Source: Bergeyella_A cardium
GTDB taxonomy: Bacteria; Bacteroidota; Bacteroidia; Flavobacteriales; Weeksellaceae
NCBI RefSeq assembly: GCF_030012605.2
Contig: NZ_CP114055.2
Length of the DNA stretch: 64,000 bases
Reading direction: 5' to 3' (one strand)
A model generated the notes under the pieces. That model saw only the letters and a list, made by a program, of their open reading frames with translations. It made no database searches and was not told where the DNA came from. This document shows positions 24,633-33,085 of this stretch, piece by piece. How positions within the stretch are numbered: position 1 is the first letter of the stretch; each line of letters starts with the position of its first letter. Made by a program: the position numbers and the translations under genes.

Positions 24633-25106
24633 TTAGTCTGCAAACTGTACCAAAGATTTTTTAAAGTTCAGATACTGCTTTTTGTATTTTTTAAGGGAAG
24701 CATCATCCTTGTATTTTATTCCGAATATCCAGTTTGTACTGTGTTCTTTTGTTTCTTGGTAGCTTCTTGTGTAGCTATTATTTTTTGCAGAGATTGTCCA
24801 CCACAATAGTTCTTTATCTCCGCTCTCTTTTGTTTCGGAGCTTACGAGCTTTTCGGAGGATTTTATCTCGATATCGTGGGCGGTACCGCTCCATTGTGGA
24901 GAGAAAATGTAGAACTGTACTTTCCCATCGGGAGAGTCGAATACAGCGCTGTCAAACCCACTGCCTGAGGTTGCAGACTTTATTGAGCCCTTCGCCTTGA
25001 AAGAAGCGGGATATTTTATTTCAAACCAAGCACCTTTATAGGTTTTCGTCTGAGCAATAGAAATCCCACTCAAAAGCAATGCACAAATAATGATAATATT
25101 TTTCAT
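24633..25106 (-). CDS. Secreted protein of unknown function
   Basis: The 157-residue protein has a signal peptide (MKNIIIICALLLSGISIAQ, cleavage predicted after Ala18). The mature part includes GAWFEIKYPASFKAKGS and FSPQWSG, which resemble PsbP/DUF1795-like small periplasmic domains only loosely. The C-terminal end is a lysine-rich helix, KKYKKQYLNFKKSL. I do not assign a family. It precedes groES by 54 bp on the same strand. Envelope location is supported by the signal sequence; function is unknown. Confidence 0.75.
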   Translation of the reverse strand: MKNIIIICALLLSGISIAQTKTYKGAWFEIKYPASFKAKGSIKSATSGSGFDSAVFDSPDGKVQFYIFSPQWSGTAHDIEIKSSEKLVSSETKESGDKELLWWTISAKNNSYTRSYQETKEHSTNWIFGIKYKDDASLKKYKKQYLNFKKSLVQFAD

Positions 25107-25176
25107 AGTTTCTATTTATTTTATGTTCTTGATTGGATGCTCTGCCTTTTCACTAAGAATATGCCGTAGGTTTTTA

Positions 25177-25226
25177 ATGGAAATTTTGGCAGAGTTTTAA
25201 TGTTAATGGATGGAAATTTTGGCAGA
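25177..25226. repeat. 17-bp direct repeat, two copies 33 bp apart
   Basis: ATGGAAATTTTGGCAGA occurs at 25177-25193 and 25210-25226, immediately downstream of the barstar stop. Purpose unknown. Confidence 0.6.
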
Positions 25227-25505
25227 CTAATCTTCATACTGCTCCAAATAATAGGAAAAGCTGAAGCCTTCTACCTCCTCCTCTGTATCTTCTAAGGCGG
25301 TGAGTAAATCCTCAAAGGTGTCCAGCTGCTCTACGCTCATATTGATAAATTCTATATGAAGCGGGTGCTCTACCTCCGTGCTGATGTAGTCTAATAAAGC
25401 CTCTGGGCTATGGTTAAAAGATTCTGGAAGGTTGAGTTTTTCTTTTAGCTGGGTATAGAAGTCTTCGCTGTCTCCTATATCTACGAAATCGATATATAAA
25501 TTCAT
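25227..25505 (-). CDS. Barstar-like ribonuclease inhibitor
   Basis: The 92-residue acidic protein matches the barstar fold. It begins with a YIDFVDIGDSEDFY strand-helix, then LKEKLNLPESFNHSPEALLDYIS, the barstar-type helix pair carrying the inhibitor aspartates, and ends in a strongly acidic ALEDTEEEVEGFSF. Barstars bind and block barnase-type secreted RNases. No barnase-like gene lies nearby, so it may be an orphan immunity protein or have another role. It lies 8 bp from nadE and is probably translated from the same mRNA. Confidence 0.8.
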   Translation of the reverse strand: MNLYIDFVDIGDSEDFYTQLKEKLNLPESFNHSPEALLDYISTEVEHPLHIEFINMSVEQLDTFEDLLTALEDTEEEVEGFSFSYYLEQYED

Positions 25506-25513
25506 TTTATGGT

Positions 25514-26305
25514 TTATTTTTTTAGTTCTTCAGGGATGTAGCATACGGGTATAGGCTCTATTTTGTGCTTTGCGGCGCTGTGCATTCTACGGAATATTTT
25601 ATAGACTTCAAGCGCTCTGCCTGTATAGTCCTGTTCTGTTTTTGTGCTGTATTCTTTCTGTATTTTTTCCAGTTCGGGGTAGGTAGCACCTATCTGCTGT
25701 TCATCGGTGCGGTCGGTATCCCAAAGCCCATCGGTAGGGATGGCGTTTTTAATGCTTTCTGGAAGGTCGAGTGCCTTTGCCAGCTCATAAACTTCGGTTT
25801 TATAGAGGTCGGCTATCGGAGAAATATCCACTCCACCATCTCCATATTTGGTAAAAAAGCCAATCCCAAAGTCCTCAATTTTATTCCCCGTTCCGCAGAC
25901 CAAAAGTCCATTAATCTGTGCGAAATGATAGAGGGTAAGCATCCTGAGACGCGAGCGGGTATTGGCAAAAGCGAGATTTTCCTGCTCGGATGCTTCTCCG
26001 ATTTCTTTAAAGGTCGTAAAGATTTCCTCAAAAGTGGGGCTTAAATCTACCCTCAAGCCTTTTACATTTTTGAATTTCCTTTCGAGGAAAGCGATATGCT
26101 CCTGTGCTCTATCTATCTGGTCGGCTTTTTGGCGAATGGGCATTTCAAGCACCAAAGTATCCAGCCCCGTCATAGCACAGAGGGTAGAGACCACCCCAGA
26201 ATCTACCCCGCCAGATACACCTATAATATATCCTTTTGCGTTTGCGGTTTCGGCGTAGTTTTTTAGCCAGCCTACAATATGGTGTATTACTTTATCGGTT
26301 TGCAT
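25514..26305 (-). CDS. nadE: NAD(+) synthase, ammonia-dependent
   Basis: Starting at MQTDKV (26305), the protein has 263 residues. SGGVDS at 31-36 is the ATP pyrophosphatase P-loop. Further conserved blocks are EDFGIGFFTKYGDGGVDISPIADLYKTEV and LWDTDRTDEQQIGATYPEL. It adenylates nicotinic acid adenine dinucleotide and amidates it to NAD+. The glutaminase domain of the larger NadE form is absent, so it should use ammonia. An upstream ATG would add only six residues. The barstar gene follows after 8 bp. Confidence 0.94.
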   Translation of the reverse strand: MQTDKVIHHIVGWLKNYAETANAKGYIIGVSGGVDSGVVSTLCAMTGLDTLVLEMPIRQKADQIDRAQEHIAFLERKFKNVKGLRVDLSPTFEEIFTTFKEIGEASEQENLAFANTRSRLRMLTLYHFAQINGLLVCGTGNKIEDFGIGFFTKYGDGGVDISPIADLYKTEVYELAKALDLPESIKNAIPTDGLWDTDRTDEQQIGATYPELEKIQKEYSTKTEQDYTGRALEVYKIFRRMHSAAKHKIEPIPVCYIPEELKK

Positions 26306-26360
26306 TCTACTGATTTTGCACAAAAATACAAATAAGATTGCTATTCATTAATGTAAAAAA

Positions 26361-26389
26361 ATCAGGGCTGGTACAAGACCAGCCCTGAT
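26361..26389 (-). terminator. Terminator of the leucine-rich-repeat gene
   Basis: ATCAGGGCTGGT and ACCAGCCCTGAT form a 12-bp stem with a 5-nt loop. The AAAAAA upstream on the plus strand gives the T tract on the minus strand. It lies 60 bp past the stop of the LRR gene. Confidence 0.8.
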
Positions 26390-26449
26390 GAAGATAACCT
26401 AAAAACAAAATATAACTTTATGAAAAATAATATTTACAAGATTAAAGGT

Positions 26450-28189
26450 TTATTTAACGATAAGCTTATGAGACTTACCACCTACCACTACGAAATAAAC
26501 TCCCGCAGGTAGTCCTGTGATATTAATAGTATTGGTATCTGCTTTCAAGCTCAGCGTTCTGATGAGTTTACCTTCTATATTAAGGAGTGTAGCTGTCTCT
26601 GCTTTATCTGTCTTGATGAAGAATGTACCTGTAGCAGGGTTAGGATATACGCTTACGGTAGATGCTTTGCTCAAGGCTTCTTCATTGGTTTCAAGAGATG
26701 GGTCTACGGAAATCTGGAACTGATCCCACTGAGGAGCATTTCTATACTTAGCAGCAGCACCAGTAGGAACTTTTAAAGGCACTTTTCTTTCTTCATCGTC
26801 ATTATAGTCAGGTTCAAATACACCACGGAATACACCTTCGCCCAATTTAGGAGGGGTAGAAGCGTGTATTCTTACTTCACGAATTGCATTACAAGCATCA
26901 AAACTGTATTTACCTATTTCAGTTAAGTTTTTAGAGAGCTCTACATCTTCTAAAGCTTCATTATCTTGGAATACCTGAGCACCGATTTTAGTAACGCTAT
27001 CAGGGATTTTTATGGCTTTAAGATTATTGCAGCCATTGAACGCAGAGTCTTCAATCTCAGTAACGCTATCAGGGATTTCTATATTCTCTAAAGACTCACA
27101 GTTGGCAAATGTGCTGTTCTGAATCTTCTCTAATCTTTCAGGGAGATGAACATCATTTAATGCCTTACAAGTGCTGAACGCGCTTGGACCAATAGTAAGA
27201 ACATTAGGAGAGATACGAACGGACTCAATTTTCTCATTAAAACTGAAAGCGTGCTCCCCTATATGAACAAGAGAATCTGGGAAGTTGAATATCGTAAGAT
27301 TTGGGCAGGAAGTTACCGCATAGTCTTCAATATGAGTAACAGACTCATCTAATGTAATGGTATGAAGAGTTGCCTGCTCAAAAGCATGTGCTCCTATAAT
27401 GGTAACTGTAGCAGGAGCAGAATACTCGGTATCCTCTTTACCAATAGGGTATTGTAATAGCTTCGTAATATCTTTATTGAAAAGAACTCCATCTATACTT
27501 GCGTAGTGCTGATTATCTGGATCTACATTGATGTTTTTTAGGGTTCTAACATCAGTTTTTGATTCGTTAATGGCAAAGACACCAGCCCCCAAATTATTTA
27601 AGCTCTTAGGGAGATTAACCGTCTCTAAAGCACAATACCAGAAAGCATTGTTTCCTATCTCTTCAAGCCCCTCCTGGAACTCCACAGAAGTAAGCGCGTG
27701 GCAGAACTGGAAAGCTTTCTCTCCGATTTTTTTAAGAGAAGTTCCGAATTTAACAGAAGCTAAAGAACGGCAAAAGCTGAAAGCAGCATTGTCTATTTCA
27801 ATCAAGCTATTGGGCATATTAATTTTTTCAAGAGCCAGACAATTGAGAAATGCTCTCTCACCAATATAGGTGATAGTTTCTGGAAGTACGAATTCTTTTA
27901 CGAACTGATGACCATTAAGGGCCATCGCACGGATTTCGGTAACCGTATAAGTATTGCCTTCGTGTGTTACAGTTTCAGGGATTGTAACTTTTGTTTCCTC
28001 TTGCTTTGTAGCAAGTTTAGAGTCAATAATAGCAACTGTTTTTTGAACCTCATCTAAGATGCCGTATTTAAAACTTGCATCTTCAAAGATATCTCCATTG
28101 GCTTGTGTAGATTGAGCAGTAGCTACTCCTGTAAGTGCGAAAACTGCTGCTGTAGCAACAGCTCGATTTAAAATAATAGAATACGACAT
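26450..28189 (-). CDS. T9SS-secreted leucine-rich repeat protein (BspA/LRR_5 type)
   Basis: Starting at MSYSIILNRA (28189) the protein has 579 residues: a signal peptide ending near ATAQS, about a dozen ~23-residue LRR_5 repeats of the form IGexAFxxCxxLexixlPxSL from ~60 to ~470, and a C-terminal T9SS sorting domain with VSVYPNPATGTFF and LPAGVYFVVV. BspA-type LRR proteins are surface adhesins binding host or partner proteins; that role is inferred from the family. An upstream in-frame ATG adding 14 residues is rejected because it precedes the signal peptide core. The gene is divergent from the heme receptor. Confidence 0.9.
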   Translation of the reverse strand: MSYSIILNRAVATAAVFALTGVATAQSTQANGDIFEDASFKYGILDEVQKTVAIIDSKLATKQEETKVTIPETVTHEGNTYTVTEIRAMALNGHQFVKEFVLPETITYIGERAFLNCLALEKINMPNSLIEIDNAAFSFCRSLASVKFGTSLKKIGEKAFQFCHALTSVEFQEGLEEIGNNAFWYCALETVNLPKSLNNLGAGVFAINESKTDVRTLKNINVDPDNQHYASIDGVLFNKDITKLLQYPIGKEDTEYSAPATVTIIGAHAFEQATLHTITLDESVTHIEDYAVTSCPNLTIFNFPDSLVHIGEHAFSFNEKIESVRISPNVLTIGPSAFSTCKALNDVHLPERLEKIQNSTFANCESLENIEIPDSVTEIEDSAFNGCNNLKAIKIPDSVTKIGAQVFQDNEALEDVELSKNLTEIGKYSFDACNAIREVRIHASTPPKLGEGVFRGVFEPDYNDDEERKVPLKVPTGAAAKYRNAPQWDQFQISVDPSLETNEEALSKASTVSVYPNPATGTFFIKTDKAETATLLNIEGKLIRTLSLKADTNTINITGLPAGVYFVVVGGKSHKLIVK

Positions 28190-28445
28190 ATATAAATTAT
28201 TATTAATTAGTTTTATTAGTGGTATGAGCACAAAATAAATAGTTCTAAGTCTTAAATAAAGAATAAGTAGAATTAAAAAAATAGAAATATGATATATATC
28301 ATAAGACTTGTTTTTAATTTATTTTTACCATAACACACAGTAATAAGATTAAATAAAAAATATATAGAAAAATAATTAGAAATATAATAATAGTAAAAGC
28401 CTACATCCTGTCATTTCCTTAGAATGAGACTAAGTAAATATCTGG
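28190..28445. other. AT-rich divergent gap LRR gene to heme receptor
   Basis: No gene is evident in this very AT-rich stretch. The only structures seen are the 16-bp palindrome at 28288 and the receptor promoter at its right end. Confidence 0.6.
28288..28303. promoter_or_regulatory. Candidate palindromic operator
   Basis: TATGATATATATCATA is a perfect 16-bp palindrome in the divergent gap between the LRR gene and the TonB receptor. It is not a good Fur box, and in AT-rich DNA it may be chance. Confidence 0.25.
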
Positions 28446-28476
28446 TTGTTTATGGAAAATAGATGCTTTAACTTTG
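28446..28476 (+). promoter_or_regulatory. Promoter of the heme-uptake operon
   Basis: TTG (28446-28448), a 20-nt spacer and TAACTTTG (28469-28476) match the Bacteroidetes consensus closely. The start would fall ~20 nt before the receptor ATG. Confidence 0.7.
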
Positions 28477-28503
28477 CAAGTGATAAAATAAAATAACTAA
28501 ATA

Positions 28504-30618
28504 ATGAGGCTTGATGGGAAGTTGTTTCTTGGGAGTATTCTGCTTATCAGCATTTCTGCAATAGCACAGAATAAAGAAAAAATCCGAGAGAGAAATATAA
28601 AAGAAGTCGTAATTACGGGGCAGATTTCCCCTCAATCAGTAAAAGAATCAATAAAAAATGTACGGGTAATTACAGCACAGGATATAAAAAATATGGGTGC
28701 TGTAAATTTAGATGACGCATTAAATCAATATATTAATATTACCGTACTCCCAGATGTAAATAGTGGCCGCTCCACTGTTTCTCTTTTTGGGCTCGACAGC
28801 TCTTATTTCAAGATATTTATAGATAATATTCCTTTTGTAAGCGAAGGGGGAGTGGGGAATAATACCGACCTTTCTCAAATCAATATCAATGATATAGAGC
28901 GGGTGGAGATTATAGAAGGCTCTATGGGCGTTACCCACGGAGCCAATGCCGTGAGCGGTATTCTCAACATTATTACCAAGAAAAAAGCACAGAGCAGATA
29001 TGAGATAAGTGCCAGTGTGCAGGAAGAGAGTATGGGAAATGAATATAACCTGAAAGATAAAGGGCGGCACATACAAAGCCTTAAAGTCAATTATAATATT
29101 AATGATAATTGGATGTTCTCCACAGGCTTTAATAGAAACCAGTCTAATGGATATTTTGGAAACTATAAAGGGAAAAATTATCTGTTGCCCGATGGCAGAA
29201 GGGGATATAAATTTCTCCCGAGAGATTATACTCAGGAAAATGCTTTAATCAGCTATCGTAAAGGGAGTTTTAAATCTTTTTACAAGTTTGAGTATATGGA
29301 AACAAACTTTAATTTCTTCGATAGGAATTCTAAATCTGGATATAATGATGAAATAGGAGCGTATAGATACGGAACAGATAAAAAGTACTATTATTCAAGA
29401 AATGCTCATCACTTAAATGCTAATGGCAGGTTTAATGATTTTGCTTATAACATCTCTGCCTCCTATCAGTATCAGGAAAGGGAAATTGAGCGCTTCCGAT
29501 ATATTATTAATACACGACAGTCCATTAATAGAGAGCGTAAAAAAGATCAATCTATGGATGTGATCTACTCCACAGGTACTCTCAGCAAGAGCTTTGCGGA
29601 TAAGAGGTATAATATTCAGCTCGGATATGAGTTGGTGAATAACAAAGGCTTCTCCGAAGTAGATGATGCAGGGCATACCATAAAACAAATCAACAAGAAA
29701 ATAGATAATTATGATGTCTTTGCTCTATCCGAAATCGGTTTTACCAAGAACTTTTCCATTCGCCCAGGTTTCAGGTATTCTTTCCAGACGCTCTTTAATA
29801 ACCAATATTCCTATTCACTTGGGCTGAGGTATTTGTTAAATGACTATGAGTTTAGGGCTTCAGGAGGGAAATCTTATCGTACTCCAAGTTTTGATGAGCT
29901 CTATACCTATAATGTATTCGAAGGGCATTCTTTCCTTGGGAATGAAAACTTAATCCCCGAAAATGGTTTCTCCACAGAAGCGAGTATTAAAAAGACCACC
30001 GAACTGAATAACGGAAAATCCAGACTGCACAATCAAGTAATGTTCAGTACTAATAATATCAGTGATAAAATCTATAATGCGTTGCTCGATTTAGATGGTA
30101 ATGCCCCGAAGTTCCAGTATATTAATATCAGTAAGTACAAAAGCTATCATATCTCTACCAGCAATAATTTTAAGTCGGATAACTGGGATTTTGGTTTAGG
30201 AGCTTCCTTCGCTTGGGTTTCTCAAAAAGTAGAGAGTGAGAAACATCATACAGATGACAGATTCCTGCTCAATATCAATGCGAATCTAAACCTCTCATAT
30301 AATATCCCTCAGTGGGATACAAGGATTTCCGCTTACTATAAGTTTATTGGGAAATCTCAGCAGTGGACGGTGAGTACCAAAGGCTATGTCATTAGCGAGC
30401 AAGACCCTTATGGCTGGCTGGATATGTCCCTACAAAAGAAATTCTTTAAGAAGAATGTAGAGGTAGCATTCGGTGCGAGAAACTTACTTAACACTACCGA
30501 TATAAAGCGAACAACCACTTCCGCTGATGGTAGTAGCAGGAATGTACAGTCTGTGGCATTGGGCTACGGTAGATCTTTCTATTTGAAACTAACATATAAT
30601 CTTAATATAAAACAATAA
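28504..30618 (+). CDS. TonB-dependent receptor, probable heme/iron uptake
   Basis: The 704-residue outer-membrane receptor has a signal peptide (LFLGSILLISISAIAQ), a TonB-box/plug start IKEVVITGQISPQSVKESI, plug motifs VERVEIIEGSMGVTHGANAVSGILNIITKK near residues 135-165, and a long beta-barrel ending in aromatic-rich SFYLKLTYNL. It lacks the N-terminal carboxypeptidase-like domain of SusC-type receptors, so it resembles iron or heme receptors. The HmuY gene 13 bp downstream strongly suggests heme as the substrate. This is the first gene of the operon. Confidence 0.9.
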   Translation: MRLDGKLFLGSILLISISAIAQNKEKIRERNIKEVVITGQISPQSVKESIKNVRVITAQDIKNMGAVNLDDALNQYINITVLPDVNSGRSTVSLFGLDSSYFKIFIDNIPFVSEGGVGNNTDLSQININDIERVEIIEGSMGVTHGANAVSGILNIITKKKAQSRYEISASVQEESMGNEYNLKDKGRHIQSLKVNYNINDNWMFSTGFNRNQSNGYFGNYKGKNYLLPDGRRGYKFLPRDYTQENALISYRKGSFKSFYKFEYMETNFNFFDRNSKSGYNDEIGAYRYGTDKKYYYSRNAHHLNANGRFNDFAYNISASYQYQEREIERFRYIINTRQSINRERKKDQSMDVIYSTGTLSKSFADKRYNIQLGYELVNNKGFSEVDDAGHTIKQINKKIDNYDVFALSEIGFTKNFSIRPGFRYSFQTLFNNQYSYSLGLRYLLNDYEFRASGGKSYRTPSFDELYTYNVFEGHSFLGNENLIPENGFSTEASIKKTTELNNGKSRLHNQVMFSTNNISDKIYNALLDLDGNAPKFQYINISKYKSYHISTSNNFKSDNWDFGLGASFAWVSQKVESEKHHTDDRFLLNINANLNLSYNIPQWDTRISAYYKFIGKSQQWTVSTKGYVISEQDPYGWLDMSLQKKFFKKNVEVAFGARNLLNTTDIKRTTTSADGSSRNVQSVALGYGRSFYLKLTYNLNIKQ

Positions 30619-30631
30619 AAATTTCATCGCT

Positions 30632-31789
30632 ATGAGAAAAAATGTAATCATCACAACATTAGCAGCAGTTACTTTAATGCTTACTTCCTGCTCTTCCACA
30701 GAAGATGGGCAAGATGGTATAGCAGAAGTGCCAAGTATACCCCCGGGTTCTTTATTGACTCTGAAACCCGAAGTAGGAGGGCATAATCAGCCCAATCAGG
30801 TTTATGTAGATTTGAGGACCAATACCACGAAAGTAGTAAGAAGAGACTCTTGGGACTTTGGTTTTTACTGTGGCGAAGATTTCAGAGTAATACTTAATGG
30901 CTCTGTAAAAATGTCTACAAAAGCCCTTAACTCTACCAATATAGATGAGGTACAGTCAATAGATAACAGTATCCTGATTTCTTCCCCAGGTCCAAATACA
31001 ACTGAGGTTACGAAAGCAAGTTTGGGCTATGTAGATAATCCATCAGGGAAGCTGAAAGAAGATAATGGGCAGAAGGGTTCAGGTACAGCCATAGCAGAAA
31101 TCTCTGCGAACGATTCAGAAAATAAAGTCTATCTTGTAAGTATGGGTTATGAAATAAGCAATAAAAACCCACAGCCAGGCAGCATAGACCTTACAGGTGA
31201 GCATAGAGGCTGGAAGAAAATCCGAGTTCTGAAAAGGGCAAATGGATACCTCCTTCAATATGCCGACTTGGCAGATACCCAGCATAAAGAGTTCTTTATA
31301 GAAAAAGATTCGGAATACAATTTTAAGTTTTTCAGTATAAAGGCTAATAATACCGTAGATGTTCAGCCTAAGAAGAAAGACTGGGATTTGTGCTTTACTA
31401 CAAACTATACATATACAGCATTGGTGGCAAATGCACCGTTTGATAAGCAGTTTGTTTATTTCTTCCCAGATCTTATTCAGCTCAATGTTCACGGAGGTGT
31501 AAGAGCAGCAGGTCTGCAAGTAGACAGATATGAAAAAGAAAAGATTTTTCAAGCTTATAATTTAGAAAAAGCAAATAAAATAGATTTTGAAACACCTAAG
31601 AGGATTAATCAAAACTTTATGGCTACTGCTTGGAGGAAAGGAGGGCTTGGAGAGACTGCCGTAGCTGAAGACTTAATCTTTGTAGTAAAAGATAGTGAGG
31701 GAAATAAGTATAAACTCATTTTCCGTGCTGTAAGTAGCGAGAGCGGAGAAAGAGGTCACCCTGTTTTCCAGTATGTATTATTAAAATAA
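30632..31789 (+). CDS. HmuY family heme-binding lipoprotein
   Basis: The 385-residue protein has a lipoprotein signal with lipobox MLTSCSS (Cys near residue 20) and a following Asp/Gly-rich linker. The mature domain contains RRDSWDFGFYCGEDFRVILNGS and QPKKKDWDLCFTTNYTYTA, the HmuY blocks built on W-D-L/F. HmuY proteins capture heme from host hemoproteins and pass it to a TonB receptor, here the gene 13 bp upstream. It is longer than Porphyromonas HmuY because of a longer central region. Surface exposure is inferred from the family. Confidence 0.85.
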   Translation: MRKNVIITTLAAVTLMLTSCSSTEDGQDGIAEVPSIPPGSLLTLKPEVGGHNQPNQVYVDLRTNTTKVVRRDSWDFGFYCGEDFRVILNGSVKMSTKALNSTNIDEVQSIDNSILISSPGPNTTEVTKASLGYVDNPSGKLKEDNGQKGSGTAIAEISANDSENKVYLVSMGYEISNKNPQPGSIDLTGEHRGWKKIRVLKRANGYLLQYADLADTQHKEFFIEKDSEYNFKFFSIKANNTVDVQPKKKDWDLCFTTNYTYTALVANAPFDKQFVYFFPDLIQLNVHGGVRAAGLQVDRYEKEKIFQAYNLEKANKIDFETPKRINQNFMATAWRKGGLGETAVAEDLIFVVKDSEGNKYKLIFRAVSSESGERGHPVFQYVLLK

Positions 31790-31865
31790 ATGTATAGGGG
31801 AGGAGCGCTTGTATGGGCTTTACTTCCCTCTTTGATATAAAGTCTAATTTTAAAACCATAAACAA

Positions 31866-32504
31866 ATGAAATCAACGAAGTTTTTATTTCCCCTCATCCT
31901 TCTGCTGAGTTTCTTCACTTCGGTTGCAAGGGCGCAGTCATTATCAGAGGTTATTAATTCCAAAGACGCCGTCCTTGTAGATGTTCGCTCCGAAAAAGAG
32001 TTTGATGAAGGCAGTGTAAAAGGCGCTATCAATATCCCTGTCGATACCATTGATAAGCAAGTCTACCAGCTTAAAGGGAAGAAAGTCGTAGTTTTCTGCC
32101 GCTCTGGCAAGCGAGCAGAAAAGGCGTATCAAATCCTGAAAAAGCAAGGCGTGAATGTCTATAACGGCAAAACCGTAGATAATGTAAAGATGCTACAGAA
32201 GAGCAACATTATACAAAAGGTAAAGTTCCTAAAAGATAAGCCTTCGGTATTTGTAATAAAGTCTGGGAGCACCGCAAAGCAGGTGGCCGTAGCCCTCGGG
32301 AAAGATGCCGTATTGCCCAATCATACTACCTCCGAGCCTGCCCTTTTGGTAGTGCTTAGAGGCAAGGTGAAGTTCATCATCGCAGGGGAGGAAATCCTCC
32401 TCAATACCTATGATACCTATCACATCCCTGCTGATATAGAGCACGAGCTCGTAGGCTTAGACAAAGAAAACCTCTTTACTGTAACCAAAAGTAAGGACTG
32501 GTAG
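31866..32504 (+). CDS. Periplasmic rhodanese-cupin fusion protein
   Basis: The 212-residue protein has a signal peptide (LFPLILLLSFFTSVARAQ), then a rhodanese domain (residues ~26-112) with DVRSEKEFDEGSVKGAINIP and active-site loop FCRSGKR where Cys78 is the expected persulfide carrier. From ~120 to 212 there is a cupin-like beta-barrel: LVVLRGKVKFIIAGEEILLNTYDTYHIPADIEHEL. Rhodaneses move sulfane sulfur; the cupin part could bind a metal or small ligand through His residues. It follows the HmuY gene by 76 bp, with a terminator after it, so it appears to be the third gene of the heme locus. The link to heme is inference. Confidence 0.8.
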   Translation: MKSTKFLFPLILLLSFFTSVARAQSLSEVINSKDAVLVDVRSEKEFDEGSVKGAINIPVDTIDKQVYQLKGKKVVVFCRSGKRAEKAYQILKKQGVNVYNGKTVDNVKMLQKSNIIQKVKFLKDKPSVFVIKSGSTAKQVAVALGKDAVLPNHTTSEPALLVVLRGKVKFIIAGEEILLNTYDTYHIPADIEHELVGLDKENLFTVTKSKDW

Positions 32505-32581
32505 AGAGACTTTGATACTTTAAACTATAAAGTATAGAGTTTTGGTTAGTGGTACTCAACACTCTTTTAGTTTTGGTTGAG

Positions 32582-32622
32582 AAAGACTATCGGTAGCACC
32601 AAAGATGCTACCGATAGTCTTT
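32582..32622 (+). terminator. Terminator of the heme-uptake operon
   Basis: A 16-bp perfect stem (AAAGACTATCGGTAGC with its complement) and a short A-rich loop run into TTTT. It begins 78 bp after the rhodanese-cupin stop. Confidence 0.9.
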
Positions 32623-32727
32623 TATAATATTTTCCAGAATAATCCCGAGGTTAATTACTCTATTCTAAGCTGTTTTTTCTATCCTCATATTATCGTTAAT
32701 CGTAATGTAGCTAATGAAATCTACTTT

Positions 32728-33081
32728 TTACTCCAGCTTCCAGATGTGTTTCATTAGTTTATAGAATTTATGCTCGCGGTCGGTTACTTCATTATCTGCC
32801 TTGATGAGGGTTTTAGCAAAGTCAGCAAACTTGAGCCTCTCCTCTTCGGTAGAGTCGTCATAGAAGCAATGTGAGTGAAACTCAAAATGGTCTTTCCACT
32901 CCTCGGGTTGTAGCCGTGCAATAATGTCCAGCTCATTGTCAAGGTTGATTCTGAATGGAAATTCTTCTTCCAGATATTCTCGAATTTTTAATCCTTCCTC
33001 TGGTGAGAAGTGGTGATCTACAGCGGATAGAATCATCAACAGATGATAGCCAGCAATGGATTTATTAGATTTTTGTAGCAT
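32728..33081 (-). CDS. TerB-like small cytoplasmic protein
   Basis: The 117-residue helical, acidic protein has the pattern HLLMILSAVDHHFSPEEGLKIREYLEE followed by LKFADFAKTLIKADNEVTDREHKFYKLMKHIW. The D/E-rich helix pair with ADNEVTDRE resembles the TerB/DjlA family metal-binding helices. TerB-like proteins are linked to tellurite or stress responses, but many genomic copies have no known role. There is no signal peptide. It lies 4 bp after the DoxX-family gene on the same strand, so it is likely in that operon. Confidence 0.7.
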   Translation of the reverse strand: MLQKSNKSIAGYHLLMILSAVDHHFSPEEGLKIREYLEEEFPFRINLDNELDIIARLQPEEWKDHFEFHSHCFYDDSTEEERLKFADFAKTLIKADNEVTDREHKFYKLMKHIWKLE

Positions 33082-33085
33082 TATA

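Noticed and set aside
28288..28303. Fur box before the heme operon
   Set aside because: The palindrome lacks the usual Fur spacing and bases, and AT-rich palindromes arise easily by chance; kept only as a weak operator candidate.
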